Assembly: GCA_902577075.1 (NCBI GenBank)
Contig: CACGXV010000003.1
Coordinates: 62,001 to 126,000, forward strand
DNA length: 64,000 nt
Reading direction: 5' to 3'
Origin: an uncultured Pelagibacteraceae bacterium
GTDB taxonomy: Bacteria; Pseudomonadota; Alphaproteobacteria; Pelagibacterales; Pelagibacteraceae
Below are positions 1 to 9,162 of this stretch, one piece after another (the first letter of the stretch is position 1; each line of letters starts with the position of its first letter). The position numbers were made by a program, and so were the translations under genes. Under the pieces are notes generated by a model. It made no database searches. It was not told the origin of the DNA and worked only from the letters and a program-made list of their open reading frames with translations.

Positions 1-506
1 ACATTTTTTAATAAAATGAAAAATTCACTATCTTCAGTATTGAATTCGTCACCTCGAACTAAACCTACACTACCAGCATTAAATTCAAATTGACTATCTA
101 TTTCTGAGTTAATTGGACCAAGTTTAGATTTGCCACTACCCACTTTGAAATAATCTATATTTTCTATGTTACCAAATTCTAAATCTCCTGCTTGCAACAA
201 TGTATTTTTTATAACTCTATAAAAAGATGATCCATCATAATCTCCATTTGATACAAAAAATTTAAACCTTTCTACAGAATTTGGAGATAAATTTGGCAAA
301 AGTTCAATAATAACCATACCACATTCTACATTCATAATTACAATATTACTTTTATTTGGGAAATTAATTTTTTTTAAATCTATTTTATCGATAAAAAGAC
401 ACTTATTTTTAATTGTATAGAAAAATACAAATGAGGTAATTGCTAGCAAAATTAAAAAAATAAATAATATTTTCTCTCCCATTGATGCTTTTATTTTTTT
501 GATCAT
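1..506 (-). CDS. Membrane-anchored cyclophilin-type peptidyl-prolyl isomerase, C-terminus beyond window
   Basis: Translating the minus strand from the ATG at 506-504 gives an open frame to base 1, so the 3' end is outside the window. Residues about 11-30 form one hydrophobic helix (KILFIFLILLAITSF), a signal anchor or uncleaved signal. From about residue 55 the cyclophilin fold is recognisable: a GMVIIELLPNLSPNSV strand/helix, then FYRVIKN with the arginine expected in the active site, then a GD-containing turn. Cyclophilins isomerise Xaa-Pro bonds; with this anchor it would act in the periplasm. A second in-frame ATG lies at 482-480, and neither start has a clear Shine-Dalgarno. It starts 7 bases after the upstream HExxH gene stops, so they are probably co-transcribed. 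The family is clear from motifs; the exact start is uncertain. Confidence 0.8.
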   Translation of the reverse strand, partial: MIKKIKASMGEKILFIFLILLAITSFVFFYTIKNKCLFIDKIDLKKINFPNKSNIVIMNVECGMVIIELLPNLSPNSVERFKFFVSNGDYDGSSFYRVIKNTLLQAGDLEFGNIENIDYFKVGSGKSKLGPINSEIDSQFEFNAGSVGLVRGDEFNTEDSEFFILLKN

Positions 507-512
507 AAATGA

Positions 513-1235
513 TTATAAATTATTTATTTTTTTTATTTTGGTCTCTATATATTCAGCTTTTTTAAATATTATTGGATCAATTTTTTTAATTTTTTCTAAA
601 TTTTCTTTATCAGTAACATAAAAAGAATAAACTTCAGCCATATCTTCTGATGGTATTGTTTTAGAATATTCAGTCAAAAAACCATCTGTATTTTTATAAA
701 TATCTAAACCTAATTTATCAGTACAGGTTGAACAATCTGCATATTTAAAACCTTTTTTATTTAAATTTGACCAAGCTTCTTCATTAAATATTTCTGGAAA
801 ACTACCCTGTATTAGATGAAACACTTCGTGATGTATAACTCTTTCAAAATATTTCTCATTAAATTCAAGATCTAGTATTAATGTTCTTTTTTTTAAATCA
901 GGTATTCCAGCTGTATTTATTTTTGATATATATAGATTTTGACAAAGAACTATAAACCTTAAATTTATTTTTTTCAAAAATATATTATCATACAAGTCTA
1001 AATTTCTTTTTATTAACGAAAATTTATTATCTAGGTTCTTTTTTTCTAGTTTGTCACAACTAATATTATTTTGAACACCAATTTTAAAGTTTTTTTTAGC
1101 TATTAAGTATTTGATGCCATTCTCATTATTTAAACTAAAAGTTTTTAGATTAGGTATTTTTAATAGATAATTAATTTCATCAGCTTTGAGTGAATTGGAT
1201 TGAAATACTATTAATAAAATAAATAAAATTCTCAT
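513..1235 (-). CDS. Exported HExxH protein, possible zinc metallopeptidase
   Basis: A 240-aa protein with an N-terminal signal peptide (about residues 1-18, cut near SLKA/DE), so probably periplasmic. It carries HEVFH at residues 136-140, matching the HExxH zinc-binding motif of gluzincin metallopeptidases. SEDMAEVYSF at 196-205 could supply the third ligand as a glutamate (E197 or E201), a spacing compatible with that clan. A CSTC pair at 168-171 could form a disulfide or bind metal. I do not recognise a named family. It is followed by the cyclophilin gene on the same strand, suggesting an envelope protein-processing or folding pair. It faces the ureohydrolase gene across a 52-base divergent gap. 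Peptidase activity is inferred from the motif only. Confidence 0.65.
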   Translation of the reverse strand: MRILFILLIVFQSNSLKADEINYLLKIPNLKTFSLNNENGIKYLIAKKNFKIGVQNNISCDKLEKKNLDNKFSLIKRNLDLYDNIFLKKINLRFIVLCQNLYISKINTAGIPDLKKRTLILDLEFNEKYFERVIHHEVFHLIQGSFPEIFNEEAWSNLNKKGFKYADCSTCTDKLGLDIYKNTDGFLTEYSKTIPSEDMAEVYSFYVTDKENLEKIKKIDPIIFKKAEYIETKIKKINNL

Positions 1236-1287
1236 TAAATAATTATAGAACTATATGCTAAAATAATATTACTTTAGAGAATTAAAA

Positions 1288-2247
1288 ATGAAAAAAGAAA
1301 AAAATAAAAACCCAAAACAGCCAGTAAGTGGGACTAAGGTTCCAAGATATGCTGGTCCCTCAACGTTTGCTAGACTGCCTGAACTAAGGGATGTAGAAAG
1401 TTGTGATGTTGCAATAGTGGGAGTACCATTTGACTCAGGCACAAGTTATAGACCTGGTGCAAGGTTTGGGCCGCAAAGTATTCGACAGGCCTCAAGACAT
1501 TTAAGAACAAATTATCACCCAAGCTATGATGTAGAGCCCTTTAAAGTGCAGCAAGTAGCAGATGCAGGAGATATTGCTTGCAATCCATTTAATATTGACG
1601 AAGCTATTAAACAAATAGAGGTGGGTGCAACGGATTTATTAAATAAAGTGGGAGGAATAATAAGTCTTGGTGGAGATCACACAATTGCGGTTCCATTGTT
1701 AAGAGCAGCTAACAAAAAAAATAATGGACCAGTATCATTAGTTCATTTTGATGCACATTTAGATACTTGGGATACTTATTTTGGAGCTCCATATACTCAT
1801 GGAACTCCTTTTAGAAGAGCACGTGAGGAAAATTTATTTTTAGATGATGCTTCCATGCATGTTGGGATACGTGGTCCACTTTACAGCAGAGATGATATAA
1901 AGAATGATGAGAGTTTTGGTTTTAAAATAATTCATTGTGATGAATTTCAAACAGAAGGAACTGATAAAATTGCAGAAAGAATAAAAAAAAGAGTAGGAGA
2001 TAATGCTTTGTATTTATCTATTGATATAGATGTATTGGATCCTGCATTTGCTCCAGGGACAGGAACACCTGAAATTGCAGGTATGACAACAAGAGAAATG
2101 GTAAATGTTTTAAGAGGATTGTCAGGTCTAAATCTAATTTCTGCAGATGTTGTAGAAGTTGCTCCCGCATATGATCATGCTGAAGTTACTTCTCTTGCAG
2201 CTGCTACGATTGTTTACGAATTGACAAATTTATTTGCAAAATCATAA
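1288..2247 (+). CDS. speB: Agmatinase/ureohydrolase family enzyme
   Basis: A 319-aa ureohydrolase with all expected dinuclear metal ligands: GGDHT (H131), DAHLD (D155, H157, D159) and SIDIDVLDP (D246, D248), followed by the AFAPGTGTPE signature. The family hydrolyses guanidino compounds to an amine and urea in the cytoplasm; members use agmatine, 4-guanidinobutyrate, 3-guanidinopropionate or guanidine. Agmatinase is the default name but the sequence alone does not fix the substrate. An aldehyde dehydrogenase follows after 20 bases on the same strand. That fits agmatine to putrescine to aminobutyraldehyde oxidation, or breakdown of another guanidino compound. The N-terminus is lysine-rich for about 15 residues before homology begins, so a slightly later start is possible. 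Confidence 0.85.
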   Translation: MKKEKNKNPKQPVSGTKVPRYAGPSTFARLPELRDVESCDVAIVGVPFDSGTSYRPGARFGPQSIRQASRHLRTNYHPSYDVEPFKVQQVADAGDIACNPFNIDEAIKQIEVGATDLLNKVGGIISLGGDHTIAVPLLRAANKKNNGPVSLVHFDAHLDTWDTYFGAPYTHGTPFRRAREENLFLDDASMHVGIRGPLYSRDDIKNDESFGFKIIHCDEFQTEGTDKIAERIKKRVGDNALYLSIDIDVLDPAFAPGTGTPEIAGMTTREMVNVLRGLSGLNLISADVVEVAPAYDHAEVTSLAAATIVYELTNLFAKS

Positions 2248-2267
2248 ATAAAGGATAGTTTGCGCGC

Positions 2268-3701
2268 ATGATTGAAAAGAAAAATTTTTATATTAATGGT
2301 TCATGGGTTGCTCCAAAAAATCAAAAAGATATCCAAGTTATTAATCCTGCAACTGAAAAAAGTTGTGCAGTAATTTCATTAGGAGGCAAAGAGGATATTA
2401 ATGATGCAGTATTAGCAGCTAAAGAGGCTTTTAAAACTTGGGGATTTTCCTCAAAACAAGAGAGAGTCGAATTATTGGAAGACTTTTATGTACTTTATAA
2501 AAAAAGATGGAGCGATATTACAGATGCAATTATTCAAGAAATGGGTGCACCAAAAGATTTTGCTTCAAAACTTCAAACAGGAACTGGTGCTAGTCATACA
2601 AAATCTTTCATTCGTTATTTAAAAGAGTTTGAGTTTGAAAAACCACTTGGAGAACATGCTAAAAATCAAAGATTAATTTATGAACCAAAAGGTGTTTGTG
2701 CATTAATTACTCCTTGGAACTGGCCTATAAATCAAGTTACTTTAAAAGTTATTCCTGCTTTAGCATCTGGGTGTACTATGATTTTAAAACCTTCAGAGTT
2801 AGCACCATTATCTGCAATGATAATTGCGGAATTAATAGATGAAGCAAAGTTTCCAAAAGGTGTATTTAATTTAGTAAATGGAGATGGTGCAACTACTGGG
2901 GATGCATTAACAAGTCATCCTGATGTAAATATGATTTCATTTACTGGCTCTACAAGAGCGGGAGCATTAATTTCACAAAATGCTGCTAAAGATTTTAAAA
3001 GGGTGAGTTTAGAGTTGGGAGGAAAAGGAGCAAATATCGTATTTAAAGACGCTGATGCAGAAGCTATTGAGAGGGGTGCTTTAAGATGTTTTAGAAATTC
3101 TGGGCAATCTTGTAATGCACCTACAAGAATGTTAGTTGAAAAACCAATTTATGATGATGCTGTTGAAAGACTTAAAAAGTATGCAAGTGAATTTAAAGTA
3201 GATGATCCAAATAAAGAGGGTGAGCATATAGGCCCGGTGATTTCAGATGTACAATTTAATAAAATTCAAGGATTAATTCAAAAAGGAATAGATGAAGGTG
3301 CAAAATTAGTTGCTGGCGGCCCAGGAAAACCTGAGGGATTAAAAGATGGTTATTACGTAAAACCCACAGTATTTGCAGATGTTAATAATGACATGGAAAT
3401 TGCAAGAACAGAAATTTTTGGTCCAGTTTTATCTGTAATTCCATTTGAAACTGAGGAGGAAGCTATTCAGATTGCAAATGATACTGATTATGGATTAACA
3501 AATTATATTCAAACGCAAGATAACGATAAGGTACAAAGAGTTGCAAGAAAACTTAGATCTGGAATGGTAGATGTTAATGGGGCAGGTATTGCAGTTGATG
3601 CTCCCTTTGGAGGATTTAAACACTCAGGAATTGGTAGAGAAGCTGGAAGAGAAGGTTTGCTTGAATTTTTAGAAGTTAAATCTGTTGGTGGTTGGAATTA
3701 A
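2268..3701 (+). CDS. NAD(P)-dependent aldehyde dehydrogenase
   Basis: A 477-aa aldehyde dehydrogenase of usual length. Visible hallmarks are the PWNWP cofactor-binding segment (149-153), FTGSTR, the general base glutamate in SLELGGK (E249) and the nucleophilic cysteine in NSGQSCNAP (C282). It oxidises an aldehyde to the acid in the cytoplasm. It sits 20 bases after the ureohydrolase gene, so an aminoaldehyde such as 4-aminobutyraldehyde or 4-guanidinobutyraldehyde is a reasonable guess. The sequence does not discriminate substrates, and betaine aldehyde or other aldehydes remain possible. Its stop overlaps by four bases the end of the convergent ArgE-like gene. Confidence 0.88.
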   Translation: MIEKKNFYINGSWVAPKNQKDIQVINPATEKSCAVISLGGKEDINDAVLAAKEAFKTWGFSSKQERVELLEDFYVLYKKRWSDITDAIIQEMGAPKDFASKLQTGTGASHTKSFIRYLKEFEFEKPLGEHAKNQRLIYEPKGVCALITPWNWPINQVTLKVIPALASGCTMILKPSELAPLSAMIIAELIDEAKFPKGVFNLVNGDGATTGDALTSHPDVNMISFTGSTRAGALISQNAAKDFKRVSLELGGKGANIVFKDADAEAIERGALRCFRNSGQSCNAPTRMLVEKPIYDDAVERLKKYASEFKVDDPNKEGEHIGPVISDVQFNKIQGLIQKGIDEGAKLVAGGPGKPEGLKDGYYVKPTVFADVNNDMEIARTEIFGPVLSVIPFETEEEAIQIANDTDYGLTNYIQTQDNDKVQRVARKLRSGMVDVNGAGIAVDAPFGGFKHSGIGREAGREGLLEFLEVKSVGGWN

Positions 3702-4888
3702 TTCAAAGACTTATTTTTTACACCATCTAAAAAACTAATACATTTCTTTATTTCAGAAAGTTTTATAAATTCATCAATTTTGTGAGCTTGCTGAATTGAT
3801 CCTGGACCACATACAACTGTACTTATTCCTATTTCTTGAAATAATCCTGCTTCGGTTCCAAATGAAACTACTTCTCTCGAATTATCTCCAGTTATGCTAG
3901 ATACAAATTCACATGCCTCAGAATTTGAAATTCTATCAAAACCGGTTATTTCACCAATAATATGTTTTTTAATACTAGATTTTGGATATATTTTTTTCAT
4001 TTCAGGCAACAGAGTCTCATTGGTAAATTTATCTATTTCATGATTTAAAAAAATTCCATCTTCTTTAACTACTGGTCTTGTTTCCCAATTTACATGACAC
4101 TTATCAGCAATCACATTATGAGCAATTCCACCAAATATTCCACCAACTTGTAAAGTTGAATATGGAGGATTAAAGATAGAGTCTTTTAGTTCTCTTTCTT
4201 TCAATTTTTCTTTTAATTCGAGAAGCTTATTTACATATCTTGCAGCAAATTCAACTGCACTTACACCTTTGTCTGGTTCCGAACTATGTCCAGCAAGACC
4301 TTCAAAATAAGTTGTATATTCATAGCATCCTTTATGTGCATCAATAATTTTCATATTTGTTGGTTCACCAACAATACAAATACAATCTTTAATGCCTCTT
4401 TTTTTCAGTTCTGTAATCAAAATTGGTGCGCCTTTGCATGCTGTTTCTTCATCAAAAGTGAATGAAAAATGAATATCTCTATCCAAATTTGATGAAGAGA
4501 AAATTGGTGCGAAAGCTAATGCACATGCAATAAAACCTTTCATATCACACGATCCTCTGCCAAACAATTTATCTTCCTTGATTGTTGCATCAAAAGGGTC
4601 TGTTGCCCAACCTTTTGAAACTGGAACAACATCTGTGTGTCCGGATAAAATAATTGGTTTTTTATTACTTTTTTTTTTTGCTTTTAAAGTTGAGAAAAGA
4701 TTTACTCTTTTTTTTTCTTCATCATAAGTTTTAAAAGAACTAGCTCCTAAAGAATTTAATATATCATCACAATAATCTATTAGTTGGTTATTATCTTCAC
4801 CAGATACTGTTTTAAATGCAATTAAATCTTTTAGGATTCTTATCGAATTACTATATATATCTTCTAAATTATTTCCTGTACTCATCAA
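3698..4888 (-). CDS. argE: M20 metallopeptidase, acetylornithine deacetylase (ArgE)-like
   Basis: A 396-aa M20 family protein of the ArgE/DapE group. Motifs in order are GHTDVVPVSKGW (first metal histidine and aspartate), LFGRGSCDMKGF (bridging aspartate), FDEETACKGAP (catalytic and metal-binding glutamates), GEPTNM, the dimerisation-domain GHSSEPDKG and, near the C-terminus, GPGSIQQAHKIDEF with the last metal histidine. ArgE removes the acetyl group from N-acetylornithine in arginine synthesis; relatives act on other N-acyl amino acids. It converges on the ureohydrolase/aldehyde dehydrogenase pair with a four-base overlap, giving an arginine/guanidino-themed neighbourhood. The promoter must lie in the 22-base gap shared with csaA. 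The exact substrate is inferred. Confidence 0.82.
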   Translation of the reverse strand: MMSTGNNLEDIYSNSIRILKDLIAFKTVSGEDNNQLIDYCDDILNSLGASSFKTYDEEKKRVNLFSTLKAKKKSNKKPIILSGHTDVVPVSKGWATDPFDATIKEDKLFGRGSCDMKGFIACALAFAPIFSSSNLDRDIHFSFTFDEETACKGAPILITELKKRGIKDCICIVGEPTNMKIIDAHKGCYEYTTYFEGLAGHSSEPDKGVSAVEFAARYVNKLLELKEKLKERELKDSIFNPPYSTLQVGGIFGGIAHNVIADKCHVNWETRPVVKEDGIFLNHEIDKFTNETLLPEMKKIYPKSSIKKHIIGEITGFDRISNSEACEFVSSITGDNSREVVSFGTEAGLFQEIGISTVVCGPGSIQQAHKIDEFIKLSEIKKCISFLDGVKNKSLN

Positions 4889-4910
4889 TTATTAATTATA
4901 TATTAAATTT

Positions 4911-5252
4911 ATGAAAGAACAAATAACATACGATACATATGACAAAGTAGACATTAGGGTAGGAACAGTAATATCTGTAAAAAAAAATGAAAAAGCTAGA
5001 AAACCATCACTAGTTGTTGAAGTAGATTTTGGAAAAGAAATAGGGGTTAAACAATCATCTGCACAGATAACTCATTATTACAATGATGAAAATCTAGTTG
5101 GAAAACAAGTTATAGGAGTTTGTAATTTTCCTGAAAAAAATATAGCAGGTATTGTTTCTCAAGTTTTAATTCTTGGCTCTATTGATAAGGAAGGTAAAGT
5201 TGTGCTTGTTCATCCATCTCAAAAAGTTGAAAATGGTTTGCCTGTAGCATAG
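4911..5252 (+). CDS. csaA: CsaA-like tRNA-binding protein
   Basis: A 113-aa stand-alone tRNA-binding (OB-fold) domain. DIRVGTVISV at the N-terminus, the QSSAQITHYY segment, VIGVCNFPEKNIAGIVSQVL and the VLVHPSQKVENGLPVA tail are typical of CsaA, which is about 110 aa. CsaA homologues bind tRNA non-specifically as dimers and have been proposed to act as chaperones or in export; the role here is unknown. The gene starts 22 bases from the divergent ArgE-like gene and is followed two bases after its stop by the LysE-family gene, so it probably leads a plus-strand operon that runs through acnA. Confidence 0.88.
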   Translation: MKEQITYDTYDKVDIRVGTVISVKKNEKARKPSLVVEVDFGKEIGVKQSSAQITHYYNDENLVGKQVIGVCNFPEKNIAGIVSQVLILGSIDKEGKVVLVHPSQKVENGLPVA

Positions 5253-5254
5253 TA

Positions 5255-5845
5255 ATGCACCCTGAATTGCTGTCTCTTTGTTTATTTATGTTTGTGACAA
5301 GTTGTTCACCCGGACCAAATAATATTGTAGCATCACATTCAGGATTTAATCATGGGTTTAAAAAAACAATTCCTTTAATGTTGGGAGTGATTTTTGGTTT
5401 CACATTCATGTTGACGGTTATAAATTTTGGATTAATAAATATTTTTAAGATTTATCCTATAATTCAAAAAGGTTTAATTTTTACAGGTACAGTATTTTTA
5501 ATATATTTATCATACAAGATATCATTCTCGAAATCTTCAGACGAAAATGAAAAATTAAGACCGGTAAATTTTATGGAAACTTTTCTTTATCAATTTTTAA
5601 ATCCAAAAGGTGTGATAGTTGCAATAATAGCAGTTTCAACATATGTAGAATCAGGTAGTAATTTCATTTCTTATTCAATTTGGTTATTAGGTGTTGCTTT
5701 CATATTTGCAGTTATTAGTATTATTTTTTGGACAATAATTGGAAAATTTATGAGGAAATTCGCGACAAATGAGAAATTTATTAAATGGTTTAATTATGTT
5801 ATGTCGGCACTCTTACTAAGCTGTATAGCAACTTTTTATTACTAG
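5255..5845 (+). CDS. LysE/RhtB-family amino-acid exporter
   Basis: A 196-aa hydrophobic protein with about six predicted membrane segments. The start of the family is marked by CSPGPNNIVASHSGF followed by a basic GFKKT turn, the LysE/RhtB signature. These proteins export amino acids such as lysine, threonine or homoserine across the inner membrane; the substrate cannot be read here. The length matches the family (about 200 aa). It starts two bases after csaA and ends four bases before acnA, so all three are probably co-transcribed. Confidence 0.85.
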   Translation: MHPELLSLCLFMFVTSCSPGPNNIVASHSGFNHGFKKTIPLMLGVIFGFTFMLTVINFGLINIFKIYPIIQKGLIFTGTVFLIYLSYKISFSKSSDENEKLRPVNFMETFLYQFLNPKGVIVAIIAVSTYVESGSNFISYSIWLLGVAFIFAVISIIFWTIIGKFMRKFATNEKFIKWFNYVMSALLLSCIATFYY

Positions 5846-5849
5846 TATT

Positions 5850-8525
5850 ATGAAGCCTGGAAATCAAAACTCGTTCAATTCACTAAAAGAAATAAATATA
5901 AATGGGAAAAATTATTCTATTTATTCTTTAAAAGAAGCTGAAAAAAATGGCTTAGAAGGCATTAACAAATTACCAAAATCAATTAAAGTTTTACTAGAGA
6001 ATCTTCTAAGATATGAGGACAATATCACTGTAAATAAAAATCAAATATTATCAATTAAAGATTGGCTAAATACAAAAAAATCAAAAACCGAAATTGCATA
6101 TAGACCAGCAAGAGTACTTTTGCAAGACTATACCGGTATACCAGCTGTTGCTGACCTTGCCGCAATGAGAGATACAGTCAAAGAAAAGAATAAGGACCCA
6201 AATAAAATTAATCCTCTTTCTTCAGTAGATTTAGTAATTGATCATTCTGTTCAAGTCGATAAATTTGCAACAAAGAATTCATTAAAAGAAAATGTTGATA
6301 TCGAATTTGATAGAAACTTTGAGAGATATTCCTTTTTAAAGTGGGGACAGCAAGCGTTTGATAATTTTAGAATAGTTCCACCTGGAACTGGAATTTGCCA
6401 TCAAGTAAATTTAGAATATTTATCTAAAGTAGTATGGAATGAAAAGTTTGAAAAAAAAGAATACTTGTTTCCTGATACACTAGTAGGGACTGATAGTCAT
6501 ACGACAATGGTTAATGGTTTGTCAGTACTTGGTTGGGGCGTAGGAGGAATTGAAGCAGAAGCGGGGATGTTAGGCCAGCCGATATCTATGTTGATACCAG
6601 AGGTCATTGGATTTGAAATGAAAAACAAACTTCCAGAAGGTACAACAGCAACTGACCTTGTGTTAACAGTTGTAAAAATGTTAAGAGATAAAGGTGTCGT
6701 TGGTAAATTTGTAGAATTTTATGGCGAAGGACTTAAAAATTTAACACTAGCTGATAGAGCAACTATTGCGAATATGGCGCCTGAATATGGAGCAACATGT
6801 GGTTTTTTTCCAATAGATAAAGAAACTTTAAGGTACTTAGAATTCTCAGGAAGATCAAAAGAAAATATTCAGATTGTAGAAAGATATGCAAAAGAACAAA
6901 ATTTATGGGCTAGTAATGATATTATATTCACTGACACATTATCTTTAGATATGTCTAAAGTAGTTCCAACTATTTCTGGACCTAAAAGACCTCAAGATAA
7001 AGTTCTTTTAACAGATGCATCTAAAAACTTTATCAAGGTTTTCGAAGATGTTTGTAAAAAAACTGAGCCATCTATTTCAAAGGTTGAGGGTGGAGATTTT
7101 GATATTAAAGATGGAGATATATTAATAGCAGCAATTACATCATGCACAAATACATCAAACCCAAATGTATTAATTGGTGCAGGTTTGTTAGCTAAAAATG
7201 CAATTGAGAAAGGTTTAACTGTAAAACCTTGGGTTAAAACTTCGTTAGCACCAGGATCACAAGTTGTAACAGACTATTTAGACAAAGCAGGTTTAAGTGA
7301 ATATTTAGATCAGTTAGGCTTTAACTTGGTTGGCTATGGATGCACTACTTGCATTGGTAACTCAGGACCTTTGCCAGACAATATTTCTGAGGCTGTTAAA
7401 AAAAATAATTTGTATGCTGTTTCAGTTTTGTCTGGAAATAGAAATTTTGAAGGTAGAATTTCACCCCTAGTTAAAGCTAATTATTTGGCTTCACCGCCTT
7501 TAGTTGTGGCTTACGCAATTGCTGGGTCAATGAGAGTAGATTTATACAAAGACTCTTTAGGTAAAGATAGTAATGGAAGAGATGTTTACTTAAAAGATAT
7601 TTGGCCAACAAATAAAGAAATAGAGGATACTCTTAAAAAGTCACTAAATCCTGAGATGTTTGTAAATAGATATTCAAATGTCTCTGAAGGGCCTGAGCAA
7701 TGGCAAAAGATTAAAGTTGATAAAGGTAGTATTTATAACTGGGAAGAAAACTCAACTTATGTAAAAAAACCACCTTTTTTTGAAAATTTACAAGATGAAC
7801 CAGAAGGATTTAAAGAAATAAAAGACGCAAGACCTTTACTAATATTAGGTGACATGGTTACTACCGATCATATTTCTCCAGCTGGAAGTATTCAGAAAGA
7901 AAGTCCAACAGGAAATTATTTTATGAAGCATCAAATTTTACCAAAAGATTACAATTCATATGGTTCAAGAAGAGGAAATCATGAGGTAATGATGAGAGGA
8001 ACGTTTGCTAACATAAGAATTAAAAATGAAATGGCTCCTGGAACAGAGGGGGGATTCACAACATTGTATCCTGAAAATAAAGTTATGCCTATCTATGATG
8101 CGGTCGTTGAATATAAAAAACGAGGAGTTGATCTTGTTGTTTTCGGAGGAAAAGAGTATGGAACTGGATCCTCAAGAGATTGGGCAGCAAAAGGTACAAA
8201 GTTACTAGGGATTAAGGCTGTGATAGCAGAAAGTTTTGAAAGAATTCATAGATCAAACCTTATCGGAATGGGAGTTTTACCCTTACAATTTATAGATAAT
8301 ATGAATAGACAAAATTTAAATCTAAAAGGGTCTGAATTAATTTCAATTTTGGGTCTTGAAAAGGGAATAAATCCAGGTGATCACTTGGATATTGAAATTA
8401 AATACTCCACAGGAGACATTAAAAAAATAAAAATGTTATGCAGAATAGATACTAAAAATGAGTTAGAATACTATAAGAACGGTGGTATTTTACAATATGT
8501 TCTCAGGAATATGATAAATGGATGA
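5850..8525 (+). CDS. acnA: Aconitate hydratase A (TCA cycle)
   Basis: An 891-aa AcnA/IRP-type aconitase of full length. The three [4Fe-4S] ligands are in SCTNTSNP (C432) and GYGCTTCIGNSG (C498, C501). Other family blocks include GTDSHTTMVNGL, GWGVGGIEAE and the C-terminal swivel-domain motifs GDMVTTDHISPAG, YGSRRGNHEVMMRGTF and GSSRDWAAKG. It interconverts citrate and isocitrate via cis-aconitate in the cytoplasm. It lies four bases after the LysE-family gene and overlaps the next gene by eight bases, so the operon continues into the YfgM-like/BamB-like pair. Confidence 0.97.
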   Translation: MKPGNQNSFNSLKEININGKNYSIYSLKEAEKNGLEGINKLPKSIKVLLENLLRYEDNITVNKNQILSIKDWLNTKKSKTEIAYRPARVLLQDYTGIPAVADLAAMRDTVKEKNKDPNKINPLSSVDLVIDHSVQVDKFATKNSLKENVDIEFDRNFERYSFLKWGQQAFDNFRIVPPGTGICHQVNLEYLSKVVWNEKFEKKEYLFPDTLVGTDSHTTMVNGLSVLGWGVGGIEAEAGMLGQPISMLIPEVIGFEMKNKLPEGTTATDLVLTVVKMLRDKGVVGKFVEFYGEGLKNLTLADRATIANMAPEYGATCGFFPIDKETLRYLEFSGRSKENIQIVERYAKEQNLWASNDIIFTDTLSLDMSKVVPTISGPKRPQDKVLLTDASKNFIKVFEDVCKKTEPSISKVEGGDFDIKDGDILIAAITSCTNTSNPNVLIGAGLLAKNAIEKGLTVKPWVKTSLAPGSQVVTDYLDKAGLSEYLDQLGFNLVGYGCTTCIGNSGPLPDNISEAVKKNNLYAVSVLSGNRNFEGRISPLVKANYLASPPLVVAYAIAGSMRVDLYKDSLGKDSNGRDVYLKDIWPTNKEIEDTLKKSLNPEMFVNRYSNVSEGPEQWQKIKVDKGSIYNWEENSTYVKKPPFFENLQDEPEGFKEIKDARPLLILGDMVTTDHISPAGSIQKESPTGNYFMKHQILPKDYNSYGSRRGNHEVMMRGTFANIRIKNEMAPGTEGGFTTLYPENKVMPIYDAVVEYKKRGVDLVVFGGKEYGTGSSRDWAAKGTKLLGIKAVIAESFERIHRSNLIGMGVLPLQFIDNMNRQNLNLKGSELISILGLEKGINPGDHLDIEIKYSTGDIKKIKMLCRIDTKNELEYYKNGGILQYVLRNMING

Positions 8526-9162
8526 AGAAATAGAAATTATTAATACGAGTACAAGAGTAGAGAAATTAAAGAATTTTTTAATTTCTAATAGAAAAAAAAT
8601 AATTAGTTCGTTTATATTAATTATTTTAATTTTGATAAGTTTTTTTGGTTATCAAGAGTTCAATTCAAGAAATAAAGAAAAATTAGCAAATAAATTCAAT
8701 AATATTGTGATAAATTTTGATGCCGGGAAAAAACAAAATATAAATACTAGTCTAATTGAAATAATAAATCTAAAAGACAAAACTTACTCTCCTTTAGCAT
8801 TTTTTTTCTTGCTAGATAATGATCTAATTTCATCAAATGAAGAAATTAATAATTATTTTGATCTAATTATAAATGACATATCTTTAGACAAAGAGATTAA
8901 AAATTTAACAATATATAAAAAAGGACTATTTAATTCAGATTTTGTTCAAGAAAATGACTTATTAGAGATTCTTAATCCTATCATAAAATCAGAAAGTATG
9001 TGGAAGCCCCAAGCTTTATATTTAATGGCAGAATACTATTTATCCAAAAATCAAAAGCAGAAATCTAAAGAATTTTTTAATCAGATTGTTGATTTAGAAG
9101 ATATTAGCCCAAAAGTTAAATTAGAAGCTCAAAAAAGATTACGTTCAGATTTCAGTGAATAA
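8518..9162 (+). CDS. YfgM-like single-pass membrane protein with TPR-like domain
   Basis: A 214-aa protein with a short cytoplasmic N-terminus, one membrane segment at about residues 28-47 (IISSFILIILILISFFGY) and a helical periplasmic region ending in a TPR-like stretch (PQALYLMAEYYLSKNQKQKSKEFF). The topology, size and position directly before a BamB-like PQQ-propeller gene match the yfgM-bamB pair of proteobacteria, where YfgM is a periplasmic chaperone partner of the Sec translocon. The overlaps with acnA upstream and the bamB-like gene downstream (eight bases each) indicate translational coupling. Assignment rests on architecture and synteny, as sequence conservation is weak. Confidence 0.7.
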   Translation: MDEEIEIINTSTRVEKLKNFLISNRKKIISSFILIILILISFFGYQEFNSRNKEKLANKFNNIVINFDAGKKQNINTSLIEIINLKDKTYSPLAFFFLLDNDLISSNEEINNYFDLIINDISLDKEIKNLTIYKKGLFNSDFVQENDLLEILNPIIKSESMWKPQALYLMAEYYLSKNQKQKSKEFFNQIVDLEDISPKVKLEAQKRLRSDFSE

